Notes: generated from the letters alone by a model not told the origin. A stretch of 34,749 nucleotides of DNA from Welwitschia mirabilis (GCA_051453625.1 JBOZIK010000001.1:103013279-103048027); one strand, 5' to 3'. Positions 1 to 11,880 are shown, counted from the first letter of the stretch. Program-made: numbers and translations.

Positions 1-2680
1 TTCAGTTTTCTCCCCTTTAACAAACAACTTCCCTTACTAAATAGAAATTGTTAGTATTCTATTTTAAATAGAAATTTCAATGATTATATATAATCAAAGT
101 ATTGCAAATACTAAATTTTTGAATTCTACTAATCAAAAATACTACGTAAAGGTTAAAGTTAAGGGATGAAAGTATTGAAACTTCTAAATTTTCCAAAGAT
201 AATAATAGATGTATGGGATGCAACTAAGATAAAAACTTTCTTAGCAATAATAATCTCTTTAGAACTATCATTTTGTTGTTCACTATACACAATTCATAAA
301 GGACAACTTTTTTGTTCACTATGTGTTAAAGCTCACTACCCCTATTAAAGTAGTATTCTACCAAATGTATCTATTACAATCAATCAAATATAATGTAAAA
401 ATGTTTATAAGCAAAAACAACTTCAAATACTTAAGTGATGGTTTGAATGCAATGTTTGTTTTTAGTATAAAATTATTTGTGTATTCAAAAGCATCTTTTA
501 TGTATTCAGTGAATAAAATAAGTAAAAATAAGATCAACTGTGAATAACTAAGTTTGATTAGTTGGTTTAGCCTTAGTTTATAAGTAATGGATGTCTTTGA
601 CGTTTACACTATACATGTTGCCTTATGTCTACATGTTAGCTATTGTTTCTATCTATCTATTTGAGTAATGAATGTCAAGTAATGTCTTTGTTGCAATGTG
701 CATCTGCAGTATTCGAGTTGGCTTATGTTTCTATCTGTATGTTCGAAGGCATCATACCATGCATGAGCTTAAAACATCCTTAAATGAAATTTATAATGGG
801 AAGTTCCTTAATTACCACAAATAATTTTTCATTAACTATCCTAGACAATAAATACCATAAATAATTTTTCATCGAACCAAATGAGACCAATGACATGGTG
901 ACTAAAATATGATTAGCCACTCATAAAAAAACTAACTGACCTAATACATGAATTAACTTAAATAATAGCATATAAAGACTTATCTAAAAATGGTTATAAT
1001 CTTATGAATGAGGCTTAGGTATATAAAAGATAACCCTATTGAAAATTATTTTCTAAATAAAACTAACACTTTCATTTGCTTTAAGACTGATGCTTTCATT
1101 TTCTTTCATTCTAGCGTAGGTTGCAATTCTAATTTTTACTTTAAGTCTTTGCACTCAAGATTTTGATTGGATTGCAAGGACATCTTAATTGCTAGATTTA
1201 TAGCTAAAGTTGGTATATCCATTTACATTTTTGCAATATGTAGTTGTAAAGTATCATGAATTCTTGAAGAATCATTATTTTCTACAGGCAATGTGCATTT
1301 CTTCACGTTAACAGTGTAGCATGTCAAACAATAACCAATTCTAGGCTTTTATCTCTATTATCTTCTTTCATGAAAATGTTACTGATATAGTATTAAGAGC
1401 TATTAAATAAAGCATTCCCAGGAGCTTTCTAAGGTAATAGTTGGTTTTTTCCAATGCAACATAACACGAGAGTATTAAGTGTAGCTAAGCTAATACTTTC
1501 TTATGCTAAAACATATTGATAATATGATCATTAATATATTTCATTTGTGCATTAACCCCTTTTCAAATAACTCCTAGAAGTTTGGAAATTTTAGGAGATG
1601 GATATTAGCAAGACCATCAAATTTGATTATTAAAGTTGTTGTTTGTAATAAAAAGCCAGAAGAAAAGCTATAAAGCTATGTCATCATAAAAAGGTAGAAA
1701 GATCCATCAAAAATTTCTTACTCATCATATTTAAAAAGTGCTTGAAACACGTTTATTATATCTAGGCTCTTTATTGTTTTAAAAATTTGAGAACATTTTC
1801 ACATAGCATTCAAATTTTATCCCTTAAATGTTGTTCAATAATCCTTCAAATGAAGTTATTAGATAATAAATTTGGTTTGAAAACAATTAAGTAGTATGAT
1901 AGTATTACTCATTAGTGTTTAAATTGTTCCTTGAATAAACACAAAAATTAAGATAATTTAATCTCTTGATTACATGAAATAATGTGTTGGTAATAGGATA
2001 GAGACATACAGAATTTAGTTAATCCTACAATGTTCAAATTTTTAACAGTTCAATAGTAGTAGATAATCACCATGAGGCAAACTTAACCAGAATCATCAAT
2101 TTAAATTACCATTAAATGTAAAGGTTTCATTGGAGACCTGGAAATGTAACGCATCTAAACTGGTACATCATTAAATCTTATCTAGCATAATCTAGGACAA
2201 TTAGACAGCAAAAACATTTAAAAAGTAACTTAAACTCATATGGCAAGCTAAAAAGAAGAAAATGTATGCATAAACTAATACTGCTTATTGTTTTCTAAGA
2301 AAATGACATAGCATAGAAGATTGCAATTGATTAAAGAATATAAATGATGGTTATTAATTTTAATTGTCCTCATGTTTTAGGTTTTACTTGCTTTAGGTCT
2401 TAAAATTGTATTATAATATTAGAATGCATAACAAGTAATCGTTAATGTCTTAAGCCATTTCCTCCATTACATTTTGCATGTCCCTTCTTATTACATAGTC
2501 TAAAGTTAAATTTTTCAAATCTTACTATTCCTAACATCTCCATTTATTTTTTCACTAAATGATTTTGTTTTACAATCTTTTTTTACAAGCTCATGTAAGT
2601 GATAAAAGATAGCTTTTGAATTGACACTATAGATGTGTGAACATTTTGGCTGCTTCTATTCTGAATAAAATGTTTATATT
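1..2680. other. AT-rich spacer without recognisable genes
   Basis: I see no protein family, RNA gene or retroelement domain here on either strand. Short open frames near 166-547 have no coding character and no recognisable motif. Base composition is strongly AT-rich, like the other intergenic stretches of the window. It could be ancient transposon debris decayed beyond recognition, but nothing in it proves that. Confidence 0.5.
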
Positions 2681-2875
2681 ACAAAGATCCTTATAGATAA
2701 AACCAAAACTTTTGCGAAATGTTAATGCAACAAAAAATCGATTGGTGTCAAAAATCATTTAGCAATAAAACCAGAATCTCTGTAGATAAAACATTCATAA
2801 TCTGATAAAGACTCAAAAAAATTATTTAGCAATAAAAATTGATTAGTGTCAAAACACAAAATGCATAAATCAATT
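2681..2875. repeat. Degenerate two-unit repeat, about 90 bp per unit
   Basis: Two neighbouring segments share several words: 'tagataaaac' at about 2695 and 2783, 'tttagcaataaaa' at about 2757 and 2825, and 'gattggtgtcaaaa' or 'gattagtgtcaaaa' at about 2740 and 2841. The order of the last two words is swapped between the units, so this is a shuffled rather than a clean tandem duplication. The stretch just after it (2880-3060) is unusually dense in ATG and TGCA-like words but has no open frame. Confidence 0.4.
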
Positions 2876-4126
2876 AACAACAAAATGCACCTAAATGCGC
2901 AGTGATGGAGTGAGCTTATTGGTGAAGCAAGATGCTACAGAGTGCAAATGTGCAATGACATAGTGCATAGCAATAGCATGAATAATGGAGAGTGAAATGC
3001 CATGAAATGCGTACAATGAATTCAGATGAACAATGAACGATGACGGTAAAAAAGCCCTTAAATTTCAAAATGCATAATTGTTATTCATAACATGATATTG
3101 CAGGAAGAGTCATGATGCATAATGTTATGCTACCAACTTGCATATATTTAATAAGGTATTCTGAGTAGTTTTGCAGAATATTAGATAGTTTTATGCTGGA
3201 TTTCTATGATAATGGAAAGCTAAGATGAAAGATACAAAAACATGCAATCTTCATGACATTTTATAGCATTTTGAGTAGTTTACAATATTTCTTATTTTAA
3301 AGCAAACTTCTTGCAAACATTGAGGCTTATGCATTACATAAACACTTGTAAAAGCCTATTTTCCACCTCATAGTCTAGACGACTGTATAGACGATAGAAC
3401 AATTAAGCCAATGAGGATGATGACTGAAACCAATTTGGTGAATGACATGAAATTCTTATCAGGTGGCATCATTCCTTGTATCATCTTGAAGACTAGCAAG
3501 ATGACATCTATTATAAGGCTTCAACTAAACTTTACTTAACTTTTGTCATTTGTCTCTATTTATTTTGTGTGGTTGTTAGAGTTATACATGCACCTGTTTC
3601 TCTAGTTTATTGTTTATGAGTCTGTTAAGTATCAATTCTGCCTTCAATTTTTACTTGTCTTCACTTGCACTAAAAATTCTCATGACAAGAGATCAAAGGG
3701 CTAGATATCCATCCTTTGTAGTTGCAAAGAGACATCTTCTTGGTGTTGGGCTATGCTTCCTTCATTAAGGTATGGCTACTTTATAACATGCATGTTGGTT
3801 CGATATTAATACAAAGAACTATTTTCTATTTTCCTATGCTTAGTGTGTTACTTATTCCTCATAGTTTGTGTTACTTTTAATTCTGTGACAGCTTCTTAAG
3901 TAATATAGGTTATAAGGGCAACCTTTATTAAGGTTAAGCATTGTTATTTTAGATGCATTGTCTTTTTCTTCCCTACATTCACTTTGCATAAGTGTGCTTG
4001 CATTGTGATTTTTTGTATTGCATTTTATTTTTGTTACTAGAATATGTAAGTGTTTTATTTTGAAATCAATGCTCTTTCTTCTAGCCTGGGACTTTGACAG
4101 GTTATGACATTCAGGTCTACTCCTGT
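2876..4126. other. Spacer upstream of the 5' LTR end; possibly LTR-derived
   Basis: No coding region is visible. A composite motif at 3372-3398, AGACGAC followed after a few bases by GACGATAG, recurs in the non-coding parts of the downstream Athila-like element. That suggests at least 3370-4126 belongs to the same element, either as the body of its 5' LTR or as a neighbouring copy. I could not match it to the 3' LTR at 17577-17886, so the left boundary of the element is unknown. A minus-strand frame at 3852-4235 crosses the LTR end and primer site and is not a gene. Confidence 0.35.
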
Positions 4127-4220
4127 TTACATTAGTGTGTTGTGTGGTACAAAATCTATATTTTATTTGTAAATGACAGGATCTTATTGCGCATAACAGT
4201 TTGCACGAATATGCTCTACA
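4127..4220 (+). repeat. 3' end of the 5' LTR (body not delimited)
   Basis: About 95 bp here matches the last 95 bp before 17981. Shared blocks include 'tatattttatttgtaaat' and 'tttgcac', and both copies end in ACA. Identity by eye is about 80%, ending abruptly at 4220 and 17981, which is how paired LTR ends behave. Seven bases downstream begins a primer binding site, which independently fixes the LTR end. Upstream of 4127 I could not align the two LTRs, so the 5' LTR may be diverged, rearranged or from a different subfamily. Confidence 0.6.
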
Positions 4221-4226
4221 ACCTCT

Positions 4227-4244
4227 TGGCGCCATTGTTAGGAA
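4227..4244 (+). other. Primer binding site, tRNA-Asp type, decayed
   Basis: TGGCGCCATTGTTAGGAA resembles the primer site of Tat/Athila retroelements, complementary to the 3' end of plant tRNA-Asp. The first seven bases, TGGCGCC, are perfect. The later differences are mostly C-to-T or G-to-A transitions, as expected from deamination of methylated cytosine. It lies six bases after the inferred LTR end and starts minus-strand DNA synthesis in a live element. Confidence 0.7.
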
Positions 4245-4961
4245 AGGCTGCTTGAAGTTTGAGGGTTATCATTTCTTAGGTGAGTGTTTGGATATCAATT
4301 CAGTTGTTTGCCTATAGTAGGATGGTATTTTTAGTTATAGTAGCATAGGTTTTTCTTTTCACAAGTTTTTGTTTTTGCATTCTGAAATAAACGCTTCGTC
4401 ATTGGCTTCATCTTCCAAATGACATGCTACGACGATAGCCTTTGTGGCTTAAGTTTTTTAGTTTTTTACTTTCTTAAAAAATTTTAGGGTTTTTCTGTTG
4501 TCCCCTCTATTGTCTAAATGACTTAGGAGGATGATAGTCAGTTTTTTGTGTTTTCTGCATCTGTTATTTTGCACTTCTATTTTCTACATTTTTCATTTTT
4601 TTGTGTTTTTTGTGTTTTCTATCATCTAGACTATATTTCAGATTACCAAAGAAATAACACTCACTAAACATCAAAACTAAGCATGCTAAGACATGATAAA
4701 ATTTGGTAAGAAAGAAAAGTATTAGAAAGAGTGGTTGTTCATAGAGGAAAATATCTGATAAGATCTGATTGACTTCAAATTTAACTCATGTATGCAAACC
4801 AAAGGTACACATGTTTCAAAATTTTAGAAATTTTTACATTTATTACTTCATAATATGATTTTGTGAAAGAAAATCTTTTAGAATATTGTTTCGATGATAG
4901 TTTAGAAGAAAATCAATTTTTACATATGCCAAGTTCATAGCAAAGGTAAAAGCAAGTCACT
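4245..4961 (+). other. Retroelement leader between primer site and Gag
   Basis: This 0.7-kb stretch has no long frame. It is rich in T runs at 4440-4620 and contains GACGATAG (4431-4438) and a degenerate copy, GGATGATAGT (4529-4538), of a motif that recurs in the protease-RT linker and the 3' untranslated part of the same element. A leader of this length is normal for large plant Gypsy elements. No splice or packaging signal can be assigned from sequence alone. Confidence 0.5.
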
Positions 4962-6714
4962 TTGCCTAATCCACTTCTTATTATTAGAACCCCTATGATC
5001 ACACCCATAAATCCCAATGCCAATGTCACCCTTAAAGAGCTTATTGCTAATAAAAAAGGTGAAATTCAAACCCCTTTTGATTTACCTCCTGGTAAGGATG
5101 TCGAACCTTGGAATTTAAATGTTTATCCCATTTTTAGTGGTGAGCATAATGAAAATTCTTTATAGTACATTACCAATATTAAACAATTAGTGCTCACATT
5201 AGGAAATGATAAGGGAAGGATAAGTAATAGAACTTACATGGTCATTTATCCCATTACTTTAAAAGATAAAGCTAAACTTTGGTTAAGCAGAATTTCATAT
5301 AAGAGTCTAAAAACATGGAGTCAACTTCAAAAAGGTTTTATTAAAAGATTCATAAGTGAAACTACCATTAGAAAACATAAGGAAAAGTAACTAACTTCTA
5401 ATGACATCCTAATAAAGATTATTCCTCTACCTATGAGAGATTTTTTATTGCTTTACATTCGAATCCTATAGATGCTTTTCTTAAGAAGAATGGGTAAACT
5501 ACTTTTATGGTGAACTCAACAACCAAACTAAGAAACTTGTTGATTTTTCATATAGAGGAAATTTGATGAACCTTACTTTAGAAAATGCTTGGAGAGCATT
5601 GAAAGAATTAATGGAAGTAAGTCAAACTTAGCCTAAACCCTCACCTAGAGAAAATCTAACAATAGGTCAAACCATTAAAGATCTTAAGGAGGTTAAGCAA
5701 GAGAAATAAGAAGTAAAGATTGAAAAAGAACCAACTAATGTTATTAAGAATTTTACCTCAACTTTAGAAAAATACACTCAGATGATTTTAGATGCAAAGG
5801 TGGTAATAGAGAAAGGTGTAGTTGTAGCTCCAACTTGTGATTTATGTAAAGACAGCTATCATGTTATGAAAGAGTGTCCTTTACTTCCAACATAAAAAGA
5901 AAGAATTTATGAAGAAGTGTGTGCCTTTAATCAAATATCCTTAAACTTTAACAAAAATCAAAACCAAAGTCAAATAAAAAATCACAACAATTTTTAACCT
6001 AGGATGAATGGAAGACACAACTTTAAAAATTTTTAAACAAATCATTCTAATTTCCAACCATTCAAAAATAGATTTGAGAATATAAATTTCCAATCAAACA
6101 ACTCAAATAATCAACCAATTTCATCCAACTCATAAAACTAAGGTGATCCACTTAGAAATTCCATTCATAAATTGAGAAAAACACAAGAAAGAATAAATTT
6201 CAACATTGAAAATCTTATAAATATTTTGTAATAAACCATGCTTACTAACTAAAAACCACAAGGGCCACTTACCACTCAACCTTTACCAAATCCAAATAAA
6301 GTCAAGAAAGACTGTAAAGTGGTGATAAGAAGTGGAAATGAGATAATACATCCCACTCATGAGGCTTCAACATCTCACAGTGATAAAAATGATGAAAAAA
6401 CTAATATAGAAATTTTAGAAAATCATTTTTTCACTTCTCATTTAAGCAACAAAACTAAAAATTCTTCTCAAAAGAAACCTGCTATTTCTTGGCTCAATAG
6501 ATTAAACATAAATCCTACTTTACATACACATTTAAAATTCTTAATGCAAAATGTGAGTATCAATTTACCATTTTGGAAACTTTTGTAAGAGTATCCTAAG
6601 TATTCTAAGTTGTGAAAAGATCTAATTAGGAAGAAACAAAAATGAACCATTTCTATTAAAGTCTTCCTAGCATAATTCATTAATAATTTAGTATTACAGA
6701 AATGTCTAAAGTTT
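4962..6714 (+). pseudogene. Gag of Athila-like element, copy A (broken)
   Basis: Gag forms the virus-like particle that packages the element's RNA. The N-terminal frame at 4962-5165 is followed by the retrotransposon Gag core at 5190-5390, with 'LKDKAKLWL' and a W-x-x-L-x-x-x-F motif typical of the Retrotrans_gag family. A zinc knuckle of CX2CX4HX4C form lies at 5836-5877 (CDLC...H...C), intact, followed by an Asn/Gln-rich linker and a conserved helix near 6480-6590 ending in 'LPFWKLL', then the protease. The region is a mosaic of frames with many TAA/TAG stops, for example after 5165 and 5390, so no full Gag could be made. The matching part of copy B starts at 8713. Family assignment is secure; exact domain ends are not, because Gag and protease are read as one polyprotein. 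Confidence 0.8.
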
Positions 6715-7372
6715 AAAGATCCAAGGGTAGCAACTATTAGTATTACTTTAGAGGGAAATAGAAGGATTAAAAAAGCCTTAATTGATATTGGATCTAGTGT
6801 CAACATTATGCCCTTACACATTTGTCAACGAATTGGATTGAAAGATAGAATAAAGTCTACAAGGATTATCTTAAAATTGGCAGATACATCTGTTAAGAAA
6901 CCTTTAGGCATAATTAAGGATTTGATCATTCAGATTGAAGAAGCATTCTACCCCATCGATGTTGTTGTGATAGAAGTTGAACATAATAGTGGTTATCCTT
7001 TACTTCTAGGTAGAGCATTTTGTGTAATAGCCCATTATATTATAGATATAAGAATAGGTTTGATGGAGTGTCATTTATAAAATAAGAAGTTTCAATAAGA
7101 GTGTTTGATGCAGCTAAAAAAGATTTAGGTAAGGATTCAAGTGTGAAAGAAGAAATAAAGGTAACTTTGTATTTACAGCACATTCCACTTGAAGAAAGAT
7201 CATCAATGCTTTATGAGCAAACTTTATTTAATGATCAATGTGAAATAAACAACTTGAATGTTTTTGATAAAGATCAACTTAGTTTTAACCATTAAAAAAT
7301 TGATTATTTTGATCTGAAGAGTAGAGAGACTGAGTCTGTTAATTGTGTAGAATCTAAGCAGAACTAAGATTT
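6715..7372 (+). pseudogene. Aspartic protease of Athila-like element, copy A
   Basis: Retropepsin-type protease that cuts the Gag-Pol polyprotein. The active site is DIGS at 6784-6795 (the family has D-[LIT]-G-[AS]), followed by 'NIMPLHI'; the conserved 'YPLLLGRAF' C-terminal motif is at about 6991-7020. The open frame runs to a TAA at 7078-7080, where copy B still reads Gly-Asn, and resumes in another frame at 7101-7295. It is therefore truncated in the linker after the protease fold rather than in the active site. By eye the first 135 bp are about 85% identical to copy B (9619 onward), so A and B separated long ago and are not two reads of the same locus. Confidence 0.8.
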
Positions 7373-7539
7373 TATATTTTAAGGGTGGTTGTCCACTACT
7401 AATGTCTATATGACAATATGAGATGACAGTGGATTTTCTTGCAAATTTAATAGAAAATAAAAATCTAAATTCAAATCTAAATTTGAAACCTTTATTTAAT
7501 GGACTAAAATACATTTTTCTAAAGAATGATCTGAACAAA

Positions 7540-8612
7540 CCTTTGATAATTAATAAAAATATTTTCCCTCAATAATAATTGAGCTTAATATCTCTTTTAC
7601 AATCTAAGGTAAATGCATTCACTTGGTTTCATAAATATTTGATAGCCATTCCTACCTCAATTGTATAACATAAAATCTACCTTGAGAATAATGCAAAACC
7701 TATTAGATCATCCCAATGTAAACTTAATATAGCTCTTAGGAAAGTTGATAAAAATAAAATCATAGAATTAATGAATGCTAAAATCATTTATGCCATAGCT
7801 GATAGTGAGTGGATTAGCCATAGTTTTCAAAAATTAAATGAAATAATCAAAAAAGATCACTATCCTTTATTTTTTCTTGATTAGATACTTGATAGGATAT
7901 AGGGACATCCATTTTATTATTTTCTTAATGAATACAGTGGTTACAATTAGGTTTGTATTGTTAGTGAGGACTAATCCAAAACTACTTTTACTTTATGTTT
8001 TGGTACTTTTGCTTTTCGACACATGCCTTTTGGACTTTGCAATGCTCTCAGTACTTTTTAGCATGCTATGATGGGTATTTTTTCTAATATGCTTGAGGAT
8101 TCTATCAAGATTTTCATGGATGACTCCTCTATTTATGCTGAAACTTTTGAACAAATCTTAGATCTTTTAAATAAAGTCTTAGATAAATGCATTACTAGTG
8201 GCCTCTACTTAAGTTGGGAAAAGAGTCATTTTATTATAGAGAATGGCATTGTTTTAGGTTACCACATTTCTTAGGAGGGGATTAAGATGAATGCTTCTAA
8301 ATTTGGTGTTATTCAAAATCTTAACCCCCTTACAAATGTTAAACAGGTCTGATCTTTTCTTAATTATTATGGTTTTTACTATCAGTTCATTTGTGATTAT
8401 GCTTTTATTTATAAACGCCTTCACTCATTATTAGAGAAAGATGCCAAATTCAAATGAAATGAATCTTATCAAATTGCTTTCAATAGGATTAAACATAGAT
8501 TGTTTTATGCTCCTATAATAATGAGACTTAATTAGGCACTTGAGTTTGAGCTTATGTATGATGCTAGTAATTTTTCCGTTAGTGGGGTTTTTCGCAAAAG
8601 TATGAGAAGGAT
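7540..8612 (+). pseudogene. Reverse transcriptase and start of RNase H, copy A
   Basis: The fingers-palm part is recognisable at about 7880-8060 ('FRHMPFGLCNA' in a shifting frame). The catalytic YxDD box is FMDD at 8113-8124 inside a 68-residue open stretch (8068-8274) that includes the 'GLYLSWEKSHF' and 'GIVLGYHIS' palm-thumb motifs. The connection domain and the start of RNase H ('ELMYDASN', with the first RNase H aspartate) follow, and the copy stops at the N gap at 8613. Stops at 8272-8274 and 8350 and frameshifts before 8060 make it non-functional. The rest of RNase H and all of integrase for this copy are missing or in the gap. The Gag zinc-knuckle region of copy B begins directly after the gap. 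Confidence 0.8.
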
Positions 8613-8712
8613 NNNNNNNNNNNNNNNNNNNNNNNNNNNNNNNNNNNNNNNNNNNNNNNNNNNNNNNNNNNNNNNNNNNNNNNNNNNNNNNNNNNNNNNN
8701 NNNNNNNNNNNN
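8613..8712. other. Assembly gap of 100 N between copies A and B
   Basis: Exactly 100 N is a common placeholder for a gap of unknown size. Left of it copy A is in RNase H; right of it copy B is in the Gag zinc knuckle. The order of these two segments therefore rests on scaffolding, not on sequence. Confidence 0.8.
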
Positions 8713-9598
8713 AAGGAAGAGTGTAGTTGTGGCTCCAACTTATGATTTATGCAAAGACAACTATCATGTGATGAAAGAATGTTCTTTATTACCAACAAAT
8801 AAAGAAAGAATTTATGAATAAGTGTGTGCCTTTAACCAAAGATATTTAAACTTTAATCAAAATCAAAACCAAAGTCAAATCCAAAATCACAACAACTTTT
8901 AACCTATAATGAATGGACAATCCAATTTTAAAAATTTTCAAACAAATCATCTTAACTTCCAGCCATTTAGAAAAATATTTGAGAATGCAAATTTCTAATT
9001 AAATAACTCAAATAATTAAGTAAGCTCATCCAGCTCACAAACTTAAAGTAATTCACTTAGGAATTTCATTAATGAGTTGAGAAAGATACAAGAAAGAACA
9101 AATTCCAACATTGAAAATCTTGTGAGTATTTTATAATAAAATATGCTTGCTAACCAAAGACCACAAGGATCACTTACTACACAACCTCTACCAAACCTAA
9201 ATGAAGTTAAGAAGGATTGTAAGATCGTGACAATAAGTGAAAATGAGAAAACACTTCCTACCCATAAGGCTTCAACATCTCAAAGTGATAAAAATGATTA
9301 AGAAGAGGATATATAAATTTTAGAAAATCATTATTTCCCTTTTTTTGTAAGCAATAAAAAGAAAAATTCTTTTTATAAGAAACATGCTACTCCTTTGCTT
9401 GATATATTAAATGCAAATCCTACCTTTGATGAACATTTAAAAGCCTTAATGCAAAATTTGAGTATTAGTTTACCATTTTGGAAACTTTTGAAAGAAAATC
9501 CTAAATATTCTAAGTTGTGAAAAGACCTGGAGGAAACAAAAGTGAACTATTCCTAGTAAAGTCTTCCTAGCTTAATCCTTAATAACTTAGTTTTATAG
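8713..9598 (+). pseudogene. C-terminal Gag region, copy B
   Basis: This matches copy A from about 5813 on, base for base with scattered changes. The zinc knuckle at 8741-8782 has lost its first cysteine: TGT in copy A is TAT here, giving Tyr, a G-to-A change. The Asn/Gln-rich linker, the 'SLRNSLM'-like segment near 9050 and the 'LPFWKLLKENP' helix near 9470 follow in order. Numerous TAA/TAG stops interrupt the frame. The N-terminal Gag half that should precede it is absent, being in or beyond the gap at 8613-8712. Confidence 0.75.
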
Positions 9599-10258
9599 AA
9601 ATGTCTAAAGTTTAAAGATTTGAGGGTGACAACTATTAGTATTACTTTGAAAGGAAATAGAAGAATAAAGAAAGCCTTGATTGATATTGGAGCTAATGTC
9701 AACATTATGCCCTTGCACATTTATCAACGACTTGGGTTAAAAAGTAGAATAGAGCCCACAAATATTGTTTTAGAATTGGTGGATACATTTGTTAAGAAAC
9801 CTTTAGGCATGATGAAAGATTTAATCATTCAAATTGAAGAAGCATTCTACTCTATTGATGTGGTTATGATAGAAGTTGACCATAAGGATGGTTACCCTTT
9901 ACTTTTAGGTAGAGCTTTTGGTGCAATAGCCCATTGTATTATAAATACCAGAACAAGATTAATGGAGTATCATCTAGGGAATAAGAAGTTTTTAATAAGA
10001 GTGTTTGATGCAGCTAAAAAAGATATAGGTGATGATTCGAGTGTGAAAGAAGAGATGAAACCAACTTTATTTTTACAAAACTGTCGACTTGAAGAGAGAT
10101 GGTCAATGCTTCATAAACCAACTTTGTTTGATGATCAACTTGAAGTAAACAACTTAAAAGCTTTTGATGAAGATCAACTTGATTTTGATCATTTAGAAAT
10201 TGATTATTTTGATCTGGAGAGTAGAAAGACTGAGTATATCAATTGTGTAGAAGTTTGA
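9599..10258 (+). CDS. Aspartic protease of Athila-like element, copy B (open frame)
   Basis: This is the longest uninterrupted retroelement frame in the window, over 210 codons. It has the retropepsin active site DIGA followed by 'NVNIMP' near residues 22-31 counted from 9620, and 'YPLLLGRAF' near 94-102; an acidic, Asp/Glu-rich linker to RT follows up to the stop. It is part of a polyprotein, so no start codon is expected; the frame is open from 9599 after a TAG that reads CAG in copy A. Every other domain of copy B is broken, so this preservation is probably chance rather than selection, though a domesticated protease cannot be excluded from sequence alone. The linker just downstream carries the recurring GACGATAG motif (10330-10339). 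Confidence 0.75.
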   Translation, partial: KCLKFKDLRVTTISITLKGNRRIKKALIDIGANVNIMPLHIYQRLGLKSRIEPTNIVLELVDTFVKKPLGMMKDLIIQIEEAFYSIDVVMIEVDHKDGYPLLLGRAFGAIAHCIINTRTRLMEYHLGNKKFLIRVFDAAKKDIGDDSSVKEEMKPTLFLQNCRLEERWSMLHKPTLFDDQLEVNNLKAFDEDQLDFDHLEIDYFDLESRKTEYINCVEV

Positions 10259-11315
10259 GATATGAGAAAAACTGAGATTTCTTATTTTGAGGATGGTTGT
10301 TCACTACTGACATCCAAATGATAGTCTAAGACGATAGTGAATTTAACTAAAAATTTAACTAAAAATAAAAATTTGAATTTAAATCTGAATTTAAAACCTT
10401 TACTATTGGAATAAAATATTGTTTTCTGTGTAATGATCTAAATAAACCTTTGATAATTAAAGAAAATCTATTCCTTCAATAAGAATTGATCTTAAACTCA
10501 CTTTTGCATCTAAGGTACATGCATTTACTTGGTTCCATAAAGATTTAATAGCCATTCCTACCTCANNNNNNNNNNNNNNNNNNNNNNNNNNNNNNNNNNN
10601 NNNNNNNNNNNNNNNNNNNNNNNNNNNNNNNNNNNNNNNNNNNNNNNNNNNNNNNNNNNNNNNNNNNNNNNNNNNNNNNNNNNNNNNNNNNNNNNNNNNN
10701 NNNNNNNNNNNNNNNNNNNNNNNNNNNNNNNNNNNNNNNNNNNNNNNNNNNNNNNNNNNNNNNNNNNNNNNNNNNNNNNNNNNNNNNNNNNNNNNNNNNN
10801 NNNNNNNNNNNNNNNNNNNNNNNNNNNNNNNNNNNNNNNNNNNNNNNNNNNNNNNNNNNNTTATTATTTTCTTGATGGATATTGTGGTTATAATCAAGAG
10901 TGTATTGCTAGTGAGGATTAGGCTAAAACTACTTTTACTTCATCTTTTGGTACTTTTCCTTTTTGACACATGCCTTTTGGACTTTGTAATGCTCATAGTA
11001 CTTTTCAACGTGCTATGATGGGTATTTTTCTAATATGTTAGAAAACGCAATAAAAATGTTTATGGATGACTTCTCTCCTTATGTTGAAAATGCAATAAAA
11101 ATTTTTATGGATGACTTCTCTCCTTATGTTGAAAACTTTGAACAAATCTTAGAAATATTAAAGAAAGTCCTTGATAGATGCATTTCTAGTGGCCTACATT
11201 TGAGTTGGAAATAAAGTTTATTTTTAGCAGAAAGTGGAATTTTTTAGGTCATCATATTTCGAAAAAGGGGATTAGGATGAACCCTAAAAAGATTGGTATC
11301 ATTCAAAACCTCAAT
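10259..11315 (+). pseudogene. Reverse transcriptase of copy B, with gap and duplicated FMDD box
   Basis: The segment parallels copy A 7366-8350. A 295-N gap (10566-10860) removes the fingers. Then come 'YYFLDGYCGYNQ'-like and 'FFDTCLLDF/RHMPFGLCNA' palm motifs, with a frameshift. The catalytic loop is present twice in tandem: 11042-11086 and 11087-11131 are 45-bp units differing at two positions, each encoding FMDDFSPYVEN. The duplication is a multiple of three, so it adds 15 residues in frame. Downstream, 'SSGLHLSW' and 'GHHISKKGIRMNPKKIGIIQ' are readable across a stop and a frameshift before the next gap at 11316. An RT with two adjacent YxDD loops is not expected to fold normally. Confidence 0.75.
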
Positions 11316-11373
11316 NNNNNNNNNNNNNNNNNNNNNNNNNNNNNNNNNNNNNNNNNNNNNNNNNNNNNNNNNN

Positions 11374-11880
11374 AGTTTATTTAGGATTATGCAAACATTT
11401 ATAAACCCCTTGACTCCTTACTAGAAAGAGAAGCTAAACTTGAATGGAATAAATCTTTTCAGCTTGCTTTTGATAGACTTGAATGTAAACTTTTTTATGC
11501 TCCTATTGTAATGGGACCTAATTAGAAAAAAGATTTTGAATTAATGCATGATGCTAGTAATTTTTTCATAGGTGCGGTACTTTATCTAAAATATGAAAAT
11601 GATTTTAAAGTTATATCTTACTAAAGTAAAACTCTATTTAGAATTCAAATAAATTATACTACTACAGAGAAGGAAATGTTAACAATCATCTTTTGTCTTG
11701 ATCTTCTTAGATATTATTTTTTAGGCTTTTATACAAATGTTTATACCAACCATGCTACAATTTATTACTTTATGACTAAGAAATATTCGAGTGATAAATT
11801 AATTAGATGAATTCTCCTCATGAAATAAAACAGGAAAACATAATTGTGTTTTTGATCATTTGTCTTGTCTTTCTTTTTAT
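11374..11880 (+). pseudogene. RNase H domain, copy B
   Basis: RNase H removes the RNA strand after reverse transcription. The readable order is: connection region ('YKPLDSLL'), first catalytic Asp in 'MHDASNF', 'SKTLFRIQINYTTTEKEML' carrying the catalytic Glu (TEKE), and 'VYTNHAT' where the family has Asp-His; Asp to Asn here fits one G-to-A change. Stops at about 11522 and 11623 and after 11800 break the frame. The 58-N gap 11316-11373 lies immediately upstream. Confidence 0.7.

Noticed and set aside
3852-4235. 127-codon minus-strand frame
   Set aside because: It crosses the LTR end and the primer binding site, which are better explained as plus-strand retroelement sequence.
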